DNA of 64,000 nucleotides from Cryphonectria parasitica EP155 (lineage: Eukaryota; Ascomycota; Sordariomycetes; Diaporthales; Cryphonectriaceae), in the NCBI RefSeq assembly GCF_011745365.1, contig NW_024468912.1, positions 4,898,001-4,962,000 on the forward strand, given 5' to 3'. Positions 9,258-20,072 of this stretch are shown piece after piece. Position 1 is the first letter of the stretch, and every line of letters begins with the position of its first letter. Both the position numbers and the translations under genes were made by a program. The notes under the pieces were generated by a model. That model searched no databases. It saw only the letters and a program-made list of their open reading frames with translations, and was not told where the DNA came from.

Positions 9258-10591
9258 TCAGTCCGAGTCCTCATCGTGTCCTGGCCACACAATCTCCCTG
9301 TGGATCACAGCCCAGACGCATCGCCATGCGATATAAAACCAGGCTAACACCAGCACGATGGTCTGAACCGTGCTGAACCAAAGCAGGCCATCGCTTCCCG
9401 TCGCCTCGCCGACGCGGATGGTCGATATGCAGAAGCCGACGTTGGGGAAAACGAAGCTCCACCAGCTAAGGTGAAACTTGCGATCAGGCATGCCCGCGGC
9501 AACGGCCATAACAGCAGAGACAAAGAACCAGAAGCTCAGTCCCCAGAGGAAGAAGGAGCAGTACAGCGCGGCCAGCTGGACGCCGCTGGCCAGGATGTCG
9601 GGCCTGAGCATGCCCTGGATAACAGGGACCTCTGAGGCAAAGATGCGCGGCACGTCGTCGGCGATGGCGACCAGGGCTGCACAAGTGAAGCTCGGCGGGC
9701 CGACCGCAATAAACATGCCTGGCCGCTGCGCCGGCAGGCCATAGACCATGAGGCGTGAGAGGTAGGTGGCGTACATGAAGATGGAAACGAGCATGCCGAG
9801 GCCCTGGGCTGCAAGACCCGTAGAGATGATGGCGAGGGCCTGGGCTGGTTCCTGTGTCGGCGAGTCGAAGGCGGCGATGGTGCCTGCCAGCATGACGGGG
9901 AAGATGGGTAGGATCCATGCTGGTGTCATTGAGTTGACCGTCAGGCGTCGCTGCTCCTTGACGGAGAAAAGCAGGTGGTACTGGATCACGGAGAGGAGGA
10001 ATGTTACCACCACGTAGAGCCAGAATGTAACCCGCAAGAACACCGCAAGCCCGTCCTGGGCATCTTCGCTCAGAAAGAGGGACCCATACTTCTCTGCATT
10101 CGACAGGAGAGCTGCTATGGAGAGGAAGAACGTCGAGACGAATAGGGCCTCCCTGGGCCGTGTCAGGGTCCTGCGGAAGGTGTCCTTGTAGAGCGCAAAC
10201 CTGAGGAGCAGACAGGCTGATATGATGACGAAGCAGACAAGGTCAAACAGGAAGACGACCAAGCCAATCGTATTGAGACCTCTAAAACGATGTGGTGTAA
10301 GACCTAACGCGAGGGCAATTCCGCCCGTAGACATACTGTGGCGACGCTGTCAGTCGCTTCGTGGTCCTTTGCCCGACTTGTTCTTCTCTTTTGGACTTAC
10401 GTGACTGTGTACCATGCAAAGGTGAAATGCCGTAACCTCTGCCTCAGGGATATCGGTGGCTGGAGATAGGTGGGAATTCTCTCGAGGGTGACGCGAGGCG
10501 CGAGCTCGACGTCGCCAGCACCTGTGGAGCCATGTTGTTGATCGACCTTGTGTTTCTCCTCAGGGGAGAATTGGCGAACTTGAGGGTCCAT
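9258..10591 (-). CDS. TDT-family C4-dicarboxylate/malate transporter (Mae1-like)
   Basis: Two exons (10591-10401 and 10335-9258; 65-base intron with GTAAGT donor and CCACAG acceptor) join in phase within FAWYTVT-MSTGGIALALG, the hallmark first transmembrane segment of fungal Mae1-like proteins, giving about 422 residues. The protein is rich in hydrophobic helices, consistent with the ten-helix SLAC1/TehA fold, and RFRGLNTIG follows the first helix as in malate permeases. The family moves malate and other C4-dicarboxylates across the plasma membrane; the related Ssu1 branch exports sulfite but its start motif differs (NPGWF). An 8-base inverted repeat lies about 280 bases upstream. Confidence 0.87.
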
Positions 10592-12052
10592 GATGAGTTG
10601 GCTTGAAGAGATGAAGGGCAGTTGACCCAGAGTGAGCCACTGCTTCAGGAAAGTGTCAAGGCACTGGTGGCCAGTTCAAGGAAAAAGGAAAAGAAGAAAA
10701 AAGTTGCAGTCGTTGAATCATGGCAACCAAGGCCTTATTCTGTCCAGCGGGAGGGGATCATGGTCTATAAAAATCCCATACCCTGGGAAGGGACGATGGG
10801 TCCTGCCCTTGCGCTGACATCCCTGTTACGTTGGCAGATTTCGGACCCCACTAGGGCCGTGACGCAGCTCCCCGTTAGCTCCCGATGCCCAACTAACGGG
10901 CTACATCATAGTGGTCACAGCGACATATGCCAACGCCCACGGCACGGTAATCTGCCCTGTAAGTGCACAAGGTAGCCCAAGTAGCTCTGTACAAAGTACT
11001 AACATACCCTGTAAAAGTAGTGCATACCTTGTACCATGGTAAACAGCAGTATACTTGTTAGCATGTAACCCCCAACTCAAAGCAGAAATCGATGACTTCT
11101 CCTTTGGGCATCGACCTTGATTTCTGGGTAACCCCCATCAGGATAGACCAGGCCTGTGGGCGGGTGCAATGCTGCTATCTACATCCCGCGTGGGCATGGC
11201 GCCGCATTGAAACACGTGGTTGGATGCGCCAGGACTAACAAAAAAAAAGAGAAGAAAAAATTGCTTGACTTGTAGTCGAATCGGGAGACCTGTTCAGCAA
11301 ACCCACTGTAAATCCCGGGTGGCAATCCAGCGAATCTTGTTCCGGATCAGCTCATTCTGGCGAGCTGGCCCCTGAAAATGCTCTCAAGACGGACCCAACA
11401 TGCAGGCCGGGATCGGTCGCTCGTCATTTACATTACCTGATAAGCGGTGTGTTTTGTTCCCCTTTTAAAAATTTATGAGCTTTTCATACGACACGGCTGC
11501 TCGTTTTGATGTCATGCTGAAGATAGCAGCAGCAGGGTTCCCTGTTGTCATCCAGGAGGGCTGACTCCCTCAAAGTAACCCGCTGAAGAGCATGAATGGG
11601 CTGACTATCAGCAGGTCTCACTGCGTTTACGATGTTTGTATGAAGGTATGAGACAACCTTCCTGGGACCACTCACCTTTGCCCTCTCTGGGGGCCAAACA
11701 ACGCGGCACCGGGCCTAAAATTAGGCCTGGGGTTCCCATACTCGGGAAACACGCCCAGATTTCACGTACGCTGGACACGACAAAAATCTCCTGAGACATT
11801 GGCCTTCGATTGAATTCCACCCGTGTCCTACAATGCACTATTTGCAATGGTATCTAGACGAAAGGAAGAGAAAAAAACAGACACCACGACGATTGAACCT
11901 TCTGCCGACACTCCGGCTCGGCCATGCAATTGTGAGAATGGTCAAGTCACGGATAGTGGTTTTTTTTTTCCTTTTCTTCTTTTTTGACTATCCAGGGTAT
12001 CATAAACTAAGGTCAAGTAAATTCAGACGACGGCTGGACTCCAATATTGAAA
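10592..12052. other. 1.46-kb region without a supported gene
   Basis: The frames here are short and unlike proteins. It includes the transporter promoter (with an inverted repeat at 10871-10900) and the 3' flank of the exonuclease gene. No tRNA or 5S rRNA consensus was noticed by eye. Confidence 0.45.
10871..10900. promoter_or_regulatory. 8-bp inverted repeat upstream of the Mae1-like gene
   Basis: CCCGTTAG at 10871-10878 and CTAACGGG at 10893-10900 form a perfect 8-base inverted repeat with a 14-base spacer, about 280 bases upstream of the transporter ATG. It could be a dyad operator for a dimeric regulator such as a Zn2Cys6 factor; this is inference only. Confidence 0.25.
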
Positions 12053-14386
12053 TCAAGCGACGGAAAGGACCTGGTCCGGCGTGGCTTTGATGATGAATTC
12101 CAAGAAGCTGCGCTTTGATCTAGCACAGACATTTGCGAAGGGCATGACGCCTGGTATTCGCAGTAGCTCCTCCACGGTCCTTGGTGGATTCTCCACAATC
12201 TGGTCGATGGTCTCCTCGGATAGAATCACAGCTGGCGTGACGAGCTTGTTGAAGGCCACGATCTTGTTGCGGAATATTTGTCTCTCGACCGGACGCGTCG
12301 GCCGGGACGTCGGCCTGGGAGCTGTCGCCACCAGCTCAGTGTTGCTATCCCGAATTGTAGGTCCCGGTTGGGTACCCCAAGGCATGTTTTGCATGTTGCG
12401 GTTTGTTGATGATAGTGACGTGGCAACCTTTGTTTCGAAGGCCACCTGCAGTGGTTGAGATGCTTGACCTGGCGGTCCCGAATCCAGCTCCCCTCGAGGA
12501 CTACGAGCCGATGGTCCTGGGTCTGCTGCCAACTGAGCTGGTGATAAGCGTCGCGTCATGGGACCTCCCACTGCGAAGTCCACCATCTCTCTCTTGCGTT
12601 TCAGAGACGATGGAGACGGTGATCGTATTGGGCTCCCAAAGGCCGAGTCATCGTCGGATCCTTCATGTTGGCTAGCCACGAGATTCAGCACCTCAGCGCT
12701 GTCTGCTAAGGTCGTGTCTTCCAATGTGAATGAGAGGCCCGTGTGCAGCACAGGCGGGGCCGATGTTGCGCCACCTGCGATGTCTTGCATCGTATTGGTG
12801 GGTAGTGGCTTGTGATCTTGAGGGCTCGTCCCACCAAGAGCGGATGCTTCGGGCACGGGGGCTTCGCTTGCTGCAAGAAAATCAGGTGCCCTAGTTTTGA
12901 GGAACTCCCGGGTGATTTCCAGCCAAGCTGGGCCAAAGTCTTCAGCCTTGCGCTTGCCGATTCCGCTGATCTGCAAGAGTTCCTGTGTGTTTCGTGGACA
13001 TTTCCGACTGATGGCGTCCAACAACACATTGGATGCTACAATGAAAGCCGAGCACTTGCGCTCTTTTGCGGTATCTTTTCTGTGCATCCGAAGTTGTTCG
13101 AAAAGCGCTTTGGTATCCGCCTCATCGAGCACCCCTGCTTGAGGTACTTTCGTTTTGTCGGCAGTCTTCTTAACACTGGGGCGAGTGCTGGTGTTATGCG
13201 TGTTCTCAGTCTGCTGCTGGTGGGCCTCTGCTGTGGCCGGGATGCTAGCTTCCACCGCGCGCCTCTCAAGAAGAATGTGTCTGCCGCGCTGACCGACTTT
13301 GACGAACTGCTCCGAGACCTCGACAGCGGCGGCTGCGGCTGGTGGTCCGTCATGATCTGTGCCGTCCGACTTGTTCTCCTCAACCTGTGTAGATGGTCTA
13401 TTTGCTTGTTGTGATTTTGGCTTGGCCTGCACTGGTGTCCTGAAGAATTGGAAAGAAGAAATGGCTGTAGCCTGGCCATGCGGACCAAGTTGGACTGGTG
13501 TTGTAGTGCCCATGCCATATCCAAGCTGCTGGTATATATCTGCGTGAAGAGGCAATGGCGGCATCGGATCCATGGATGTTCTCTTGGCGTTCATGCAGTG
13601 GAAGAGCATGAAGCCAGCGTATGCGTCTGCTGCAGCGTACTCAATCTGCTGAGGGTTCAGCTGCCGGCTCCAATTGCTCGTCCGCACCTTGCCCTTGTGA
13701 AGTGGTGAGCCCAAGTGCAACTCCACCTGCAGGCTCAGGCGTCTCATCCTCGTCGTGACTGACTGAGGCTCCGTAGGCCCATACACCACCAGGTTATGGA
13801 GGTGGCTCAGCTCAAAAGCACCACGAGGAGAGAGGCCGAACCACTTCCGAAGTCTGGAGAAATCTGCATTCAGGATAGCCACCCCTGTCTTGGTGATGTC
13901 TGGCGACTCGATGATCTTCTGCAGAGAAGGGGCCAAGATGTCTGTCGAAGTCTTGCCGGGATGGAGACCAATGTGGAAGAGAGCAATCTTGTCCTCGCAG
14001 GCTATCTGGATCAAACCTATCCTCTTTTGCAGTGGGAGCGTGCCCTTTTCAGAGTCAGACTGCCATGGCCACTCCATGTCGAATCCAACGACCTTCTCCC
14101 CAAGGAATTGCTGCGCTATAGACTCTGACTCCGCCTTTGTCCGACTATATAATATCCTCACTGTTTGATCGTTGGGCCCGCGATACAGCTTGTGGCTCCA
14201 AAATTGAGTGCCAACGGAGGGTAACTCAGGTTCGGTTGGAGGCGATATCATTCGAAATTGCAAAGGCCAGGGACATTTGGTAGGTTTAGAAGACTCCGTG
14301 TCTTGGTCACTTTTCGAGGGAAGAGCCAGGGCCTCACCAGTGTTGCTCGCGTGCCGCGCGGGGCCTTGCAGGGCGATATTGTCCAT
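12053..14386 (-). CDS. RNase D/WRN-type 3'-5' exonuclease with two HRDC domains
   Basis: Single exon, 777 residues. The N-terminal part is a DEDDy 3'-5' exonuclease: ExoI GFDMEWP (Asp103, Glu105), ExoII ILNADFSRL (Asp175), ExoIII YAAADAY (Tyr250, Asp254), so all catalytic residues are visible. A first HRDC-like domain (LFEQLRMHRK to EITREFL, with LLQISGIGKRKAEDFG) follows in the middle, and a second HRDC-like domain (ILSEETIDQIVENPPRT, LLRIPGV) sits near the C-terminus. No helicase motifs are present between them, unlike WRN or RecQ. HRDC domains bind nucleic acids in RecQ helicases, RNase D and Rrp6. It probably trims RNA or DNA 3' ends in the nucleus; which substrate cannot be told. It is divergent from the metallophosphoesterase gene at 15228. 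Confidence 0.85.
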   Translation of the reverse strand: MDNIALQGPARHASNTGEALALPSKSDQDTESSKPTKCPWPLQFRMISPPTEPELPSVGTQFWSHKLYRGPNDQTVRILYSRTKAESESIAQQFLGEKVVGFDMEWPWQSDSEKGTLPLQKRIGLIQIACEDKIALFHIGLHPGKTSTDILAPSLQKIIESPDITKTGVAILNADFSRLRKWFGLSPRGAFELSHLHNLVVYGPTEPQSVTTRMRRLSLQVELHLGSPLHKGKVRTSNWSRQLNPQQIEYAAADAYAGFMLFHCMNAKRTSMDPMPPLPLHADIYQQLGYGMGTTTPVQLGPHGQATAISSFQFFRTPVQAKPKSQQANRPSTQVEENKSDGTDHDGPPAAAAAVEVSEQFVKVGQRGRHILLERRAVEASIPATAEAHQQQTENTHNTSTRPSVKKTADKTKVPQAGVLDEADTKALFEQLRMHRKDTAKERKCSAFIVASNVLLDAISRKCPRNTQELLQISGIGKRKAEDFGPAWLEITREFLKTRAPDFLAASEAPVPEASALGGTSPQDHKPLPTNTMQDIAGGATSAPPVLHTGLSFTLEDTTLADSAEVLNLVASQHEGSDDDSAFGSPIRSPSPSSLKRKREMVDFAVGGPMTRRLSPAQLAADPGPSARSPRGELDSGPPGQASQPLQVAFETKVATSLSSTNRNMQNMPWGTQPGPTIRDSNTELVATAPRPTSRPTRPVERQIFRNKIVAFNKLVTPAVILSEETIDQIVENPPRTVEELLRIPGVMPFANVCARSKRSFLEFIIKATPDQVLSVA

Positions 14387-15227
14387 TGGTCATTGACTGA
14401 AGCGCCGATGTTGCGGCGTGGCTCAAAGAGTATGACGACTTCCAATTTACATTGGAAGCCCTGAATCCAGTGATATGAGCAAGTAGGAAAGTGCAAAGGC
14501 AATGCCTAGGGAGTGAGCTCACTGAGCAGACGTGGCAGGTCGTTCACTCAATAACAGGTCAGTAGGCCAGGACGAGTGCGATATTGCGTGCGCCGCCCTG
14601 CAAATACCATCAGCGATGCCTCGACAGGTGGATCAGGCTTGGTGTCTTTACGGCACGTTGCAGCTACGGTGACAAGATTCTGCAGCTCCTGGGGAGGGGT
14701 TGGTGTTTGGTGTTTGGAAGTTGGTGTTATGGTCTGAGAATGCACTTATGGAGGGGCTCGTTGTTGCGGCAGGTTCGAGTGATATGCGAGTATCCGGGTC
14801 CAGTGGATGCTGGTTTGAAGGAATATCAATAGTGCTGCTCAGCTGGGCGATCATTGCCATCTTCCATCCAAGAAATGAACCATTCGAGTCGTCAAAAAAC
14901 GCCCAAGCTAACCTTTTTTTGTACCTGTGCTGCTTTATTCGTGCATGCAGGCCTGGTTTTCAGCTGCACACGTTCGCCCGTTGCATTGCCCAATATTGCA
15001 TATACCGTTTTCTCTCGCTTAGCAGGGTACGACCAGGCAGCCAGGTCAAGTGCCAGCTTACTAACCATTTCCCCGAACCCCGACTTGGGTCCTGCCGAGA
15101 TAGCTGTGACCCGACGTTGCGGTGGGCTCGCTTACTTACAGTCTAAATGGCCGACTGCAAAGCGTAACGGCCATCATCACAAGGATGCATCTTGATCCGA
15201 ACATCTCAGACGTCACCTGCGCCCACA
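14387..15227. other. Divergent promoter region
   Basis: About 840 bases between the starts of the exonuclease (minus) and metallophosphoesterase (plus) genes. No coding pattern is convincing, and I see no clear TATA box. Confidence 0.4.
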
Positions 15228-16115
15228 ATGCGCCTCTATGCTATAGCTGACCTGCATCTGAGCTACCCAGCCAACCGCAATCTCTGGTCCGAACTCGACC
15301 TCCACCTTGACGACGGCCTGATTCTGTGTGGCGACCTGGGCGAGAAAGCCGAGCACCTCGAGCTTGCCTTCTCTACCGCCACCAGGTGCTTCAAGAAGGT
15401 CTTCTGGTGCCCTGGAAACCACGAGCTGTATTCCATCCCTGGCCCTTCCGAACCTCAGCCTAGAGGCGAGGAAAAGTACAATCAGTGCCTCTCCATTGCG
15501 CGCCGATATGGCGTCTACACCCCCGAGGACGATTTCTTCCTCTGGGAAGGGGAAGGAGGACCTGCACTGATCGCACCCATCTTCACCTTGTACGACTATT
15601 CCTTTAGGCCAGATCATCTCACCACCAAGGAGGACGCGCTGAAGTGGGCCGAGGAGGCCGACATCGTCGCCACAGACGAGTTCCTGCTGTTCCCTGACCC
15701 GTATCCTTCTCGCGAGGCCTGGTGTAATGTCCTCGTCGAAAAGACACAGAAGAGGCTCGAGGAAGCAGCATCTCAGGGCGTTCCGCTCATCATCCTCAAC
15801 CACTGGCCGTTGCGGGAGGATCTTGTCCACATTCCCCGGGTGCCAAGATTCAGCTTGTGGTGCGGCACTCGGAAGACCGAGGACTGGCACAAGCGGTTCA
15901 ATGCCAAGGTTGTGGTGTCTGGCCACCTTCATGTGAGGAGGACGGACTGGAAGGATGGCGTCCGGTTCGAGGAATGCAGCCTGGGCTACCCAAGGCAGTG
16001 GGATGAGGTCGTCAACGCCGGCAAGGACATCAACACATTCCTACGGGAGATCCTTCCCGGGCCTGCAAAACCTGAGTCTGGTGAGGCGCCGACTCGATGG
16101 CGGCGATGGGGCTAG
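15228..16115 (+). CDS. Calcineurin-like metallophosphoesterase
   Basis: Single exon, 295 residues from ATG 15228 (MRLYAIADLHLSYPANRNLW). The metal-binding set is complete: ADLHL (D-x-H), CGDLGE (GD), CPGNHE (GNHE), ILNHWP (His) and VSGHLHVRR (GHxH). The overall layout resembles bacterial-type phosphoesterases that also occur in fungi. Substrates for this group are mostly unknown: phosphodiesters or phosphoproteins. No signal peptide or membrane helix is seen, so a soluble intracellular enzyme is expected. An in-frame TTG at 15192 is not needed as a start. Confidence 0.85.
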   Translation: MRLYAIADLHLSYPANRNLWSELDLHLDDGLILCGDLGEKAEHLELAFSTATRCFKKVFWCPGNHELYSIPGPSEPQPRGEEKYNQCLSIARRYGVYTPEDDFFLWEGEGGPALIAPIFTLYDYSFRPDHLTTKEDALKWAEEADIVATDEFLLFPDPYPSREAWCNVLVEKTQKRLEEAASQGVPLIILNHWPLREDLVHIPRVPRFSLWCGTRKTEDWHKRFNAKVVVSGHLHVRRTDWKDGVRFEECSLGYPRQWDEVVNAGKDINTFLREILPGPAKPESGEAPTRWRRWG

Positions 16116-17424
16116 AACTTTGGTCCACAGCCACAAGGAACTAGGTACCATCCTTCCTCACCGGGAGGCAAGCCTGTCATGCTTCCAACCCGACAGTTAA
16201 TTAGTGTAGAGGACGGTCCTTACACCGACATTTTGCTTTGAGAGCGGATGTCATGGCTTGGCGTGCAACTGCAGCCCCTCACAGCAAACAACACAAAGAA
16301 AAGTCAAATTTCTCTCAGGTGGTGGAATTGAATGAGATACGCCTCAACGAAATAGCATAGCAGGACAGCGCCATGTCTAATATCCTCAACCCTCGACACG
16401 CTCTGAAGCTTACGAAGCGAGTGGTGCCCGATGCAGGCAGTATTGACTAGGGTTGTGATAGCTAGGCACATGGACCCCAAAGAAAGATGATGCCTGTTTT
16501 GTTTTAAGCGGCCAAGCACTTTTTTCTCCTTCGAAAGGAGCTCATTTGTCATGATGTACGTCTCGACCGCCCTTGGGCAATTGTTGTTTGGCTTGCTCAA
16601 TATCTCAGACATCTCGTGCCGGTTGCCTTGGCGTGACATATACCTCACCCTTTGCCACCGCTTCCTATCTATGTTTTCTATTCATACATAAAGTATATAT
16701 TGAAGACTAGGGACGTCTAGTGTGCAACCGCGTGTTTAAACATCTCTGGCTGGCGTCTCGCAAGCATTGCTAAAGATATGCGACTCCTGACTCGTGTGGC
16801 CTCTTCCTCCCACCCGGAGAATTCGTCTCCCCTGCTCGCACGCAGGCCATATGTTACTAGTCCTGCGAGCCGAAAACCTTATTCACTACCACCTCTAAGA
16901 CAGCTGAACGAAGTTTTTCAGGTCATCATCTCGGAACGGTCCAGAGCGTCATAATGCCTGGATAGCGCCAACAGCCAAACCCTATCCTGAGATCACGGTA
17001 CAATGGTGGCTATTTTGCAACCGAGCCATTTGAGAATTTACCCATGCATCCTCTTCAGGAGCCCCTTGCCATACAAGACCGTTACTGTCCTCGCGTCGAG
17101 ATGCCCTCCATCTGTTGGTGTTTCCAAGTGTGGCAAAGCTCTTTTCGCGTCCTCATTTGCGACGCAGATCTAACCAGCACAACAAATTACTTTCTCGAGG
17201 CTATGATGAGTGGAAGAAGGTTCAAAATATTCTCCTAATCCTTATTTTCGTTTTTTCCCCGGCACGTCCACAGGCCTTGCAAGATGTAAAGAATCACCAT
17301 GTCAGAGTCTCACATCCGTCCTTGCCTGACCAAGTGCCGCTCTTGCACACTACGGAATTAATAGGAGACTGTGTGTCCAAGTTGGTCGGAAATCATTATT
17401 TGAACAGTGCTTGTCAAGAAAACG
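16116..17424. other. 1.3-kb region without a supported gene
   Basis: Spacer between the metallophosphoesterase stop and the start of the receptor gene on the same strand. The frames found here have no motif or codon-like pattern. It should contain the receptor promoter. Confidence 0.45.
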
Positions 17425-18216
17425 ATGAGCTCGGCCTCATCTGGATTCGTGCCAGCGGCCACGCCGCCACCAGGAGTCACTCCAGATTTTGATCACCTCC
17501 ACAGTGCGTTGCATACCGTCGATCTTGTCAATACGTATGTCTGCTTTGGTCTGATAGTGGTCTTTGCTGCCATCCGATTCTACGTCAAATTCGGCGTCAA
17601 GCGCGATTCTATGCTACCTGAAGATTGTGAGAAACCCCCTCCTAATTCATCTCCTTAGCTACCAGATAAATAGTACTGACTTCTATTGCTCAGATTTCTT
17701 TTCAGTCGCATGGGTACGTGGACCAGAATAGACTGATGCATAGGATTTTATTTATCCTGACGAAAAACTAGGCTATCACTGTCTTCTTCGCCGTTGGCGT
17801 TGTTCAGTGTAGGTCGCAATATTTCTCTTTCCGTGCTTGGTCATTCCTGTGGTAATACTTACAGAGGAGAGCAGTGATACATTATGGCGAAGGGTTTCAC
17901 GTCTGGGATTTGTCTCAAGGTACATTCAAACACTTTTTAAAAGTAAGTTCCTCAGCCCCGCGCCCTGTCTTCAAAGGAGACAAAAGAAAAGTCACTAAAA
18001 GGAGATGGACTTGTGGCAGTGGTTGTACATCTGTGCTGTGGTATATATCCCAGCCGCCTACACGACCAAAGTGACGATCCTGCTTCTCATTGGCCGCGTC
18101 TTCGCCGTCAAAGAACGAACTGCCAAGGGTCTGCGATACTTCATCATAGGGCTCGCCATTGCCTACCTCCCTATACAGATAGCCAAGATGGCAGTCTGCG
18201 TCCCCATCTCGGCATA

Positions 18217-18271
18217 AGTCAAAGGGGGGGGTTTTGGGCCGGGGTAGTTTTGGGCCACCCTGGCCACCCTC
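18217..18271 (+). repeat. Left terminal inverted repeat (55 bp)
   Basis: Begins AGTCAAAG and continues with a G8 run, TTTTGGGCC and CCACCCTGGCCACCCTC. Its reverse complement is found without mismatch at 20018-20072. Confidence 0.95.
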
Positions 18272-18366
18272 ACCGCCTCTTCAACCCCCTTTAGTTTGAT
18301 AGCTATTACTCAACCAATTTTGATCCAAACAACTTCATCTTTCCAGCAAACCTTTATCTGACTGTT

Positions 18367-19974
18367 ATGAAGCCCTATTCCGAGTTTGAGCTAGCCCAGG
18401 CCGTTGAGGCTGTCAGAAAAGGCAAGTCTCAGCGGCAAGCTTCGAGGGAATGGGGTATTCCAAGGAGTACTCTTCAGGCTCGCCTAGAAGGAGGGGAATC
18501 GCATAAAACAGCCCACGAAAACCAGCAAAGGCTCTCTATTGATCAGGAAAGAAGACTAGCTGAATGGATCCTGATTCAAGAAAGCCTAGGCGTTCCACCA
18601 AGCCATTCAGAACTCAAATACTTTGCTCAGCAGATCCTCGAGATCCAGGGAGACTCTCAGGCCCTCGGGATGCAATGGACTCAGGCTTTTTTGAAGAGAA
18701 ATCCAGAGATAAAGGTTAGGAAGACTCGCCGCATTGCCTCTGAACGAACGAATGGGGCTACAACAGAGGTAATACGGCTTTGGTTTCGTCTTTTCAATCT
18801 TCCTCATATCCAAGCTATTAAGCCAGCTAATAGATGGAATATGGATGAAGCTGGCCTGATGGAGGGCTAAGGAACAAATGGATTAGTCCTCGGAGGCTCC
18901 TCTTCGCGTTCAATTCAAAGGAAAGACCCTGGATCAAAAGCCTGGACTTCTTTCCTCGAGTGTATCTCAGCTACAGGTGCCTACCTCTTTCCTCTGGTGA
19001 TTTTCAAGGGCTAAACGGTACAACAACAGTGGTTTCCTCTTGATTTGGAGCCTTTTGATGGTTGGAAGTTTACAGCTACGCAAAACGGATGGACAAACGA
19101 TAAAATGGCAGTTGAATAGCTAAAAGAGATCTTCATTCCTCATAGCCAGCCAGCAGACCCCTCAGAAGCCAGGCTGTTAGTCCTGGATAGCCATGGCAGC
19201 CATAAAACGGACGAGTTTATGTAGCTTTGCTTCCAAAACAATATCCTGCTTATTTACTTGCCTTCTCATACCTCTCATGTTCTTCAACCCCTCGATCTAG
19301 GGGTCTTTTCATCTCTCAAACGGGCATACAGAAAGAAAGTCAGCAATATGGGCCAATGGGGCGATTCAACTATCGCAGGCAAGCGTTTATTCCTCAGCAA
19401 CTATCGTCTGGCTCGACTGGAAGGCCTTTCAAGCCAGAATATTAGATCTGGATGGAAAGCAACTGGTCTGTGGCCTCTCAGACCCTCAAAAGCCCTCTTA
19501 AGCCCTCTTCTCCTCGAGAACAGTCAACCAAGCCGTCAGACCCAGTCCAATTCAGGCTCAGCACAATCAACAGCACCTCGTCTTTCCCCAAAAGCCTCCT
19601 CAAGCCAGCCAGTCCTCTTTTCAACTCCTCGAAAAGCTAAACAGCTATACTATCAGCTGCTAGAGAATCGGCAACAACTTCGAACGGAACCAGGCCGCCG
19701 TATGCTATTCAAGAAGATAAAAAAGGCTTATGGGGAGAGGGACCTCGAGTTTGCCAAGGCATTGGAGGAAAATAAAGCGTTGAAAAGGCAGATTGAGGCT
19801 CTGAGGCCTAGTAAAAGAAGAAAGGTTGATATGGATCCGAATTCGAAGTTTGCAGGGATTGAGGATATACAGAGAGCTCAAAACGCGGCTAATCGCCACG
19901 AGGATAGTCTGAATGAAGAGAGCGATGTCGAATTACCTACTGATGAGGAGGATTGCATCGTGGTGGGTGAATAG
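18367..19974 (+). pseudogene. Fot1/pogo-type transposase with four in-frame stops
   Basis: One continuous frame of 536 codons with internal stops at 18868 (TAA), 19012 (TAA), 19117 (TAG) and 19222 (TAG) and no frameshift. Domains in order: a psq-type helix-turn-helix (MKPYSEFELAQAV to RSTLQARL), a CENP-B-type DNA-binding region (RRLAEWI to RNPEI), then a DDE_1 core with the acidic triad still visible in NMDEAG, LVLDSHGSH and VLQPLDLGVF, and a C-terminal coiled coil with a basic PSKRRKV stretch. At 19117 and 19222 the family normally has Trp (EWL and FMWLC), so TGG to TAG transitions explain them; the two TAA stops fit CAA to TAA. The pattern resembles repeat-induced point mutation. Confidence 0.92.
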
Positions 19975-20017
19975 AATAGATAAACAGTATATATATATAT
20001 GGGTGTGTGTATTTGAC

Positions 20018-20072
20018 GAGGGTGGCCAGGGTGGCCCAAAACTACCCCGGCCCAAAACCCCCCCCTTTGACT
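20018..20072 (-). repeat. Right terminal inverted repeat (55 bp)
   Basis: Exact reverse complement of 18217-18271, including the eight-base G/C homopolymer. It is followed by the duplicated TA and then by host exon sequence (CTGGGAGATT). Confidence 0.95.

Larger units (their letters stand above)
18217..20072 (+). mobile_element. Fot1/pogo-family DNA transposon, 1,856 bp, inserted in a gene
   Basis: Both ends carry a perfect 55-base terminal inverted repeat and the element is bounded by TA dinucleotides (18215-18216 and 20073-20074), the target duplication expected for the Tc1/mariner-pogo superfamily. Size, repeat length and a single long transposase frame fit fungal Fot1-like elements. The inside holds one degenerate transposase frame in the same orientation as the host gene. 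The identity of the two repeats suggests that the insertion is not old, while the stops in the transposase show that this copy cannot encode its own enzyme. Confidence 0.95.
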
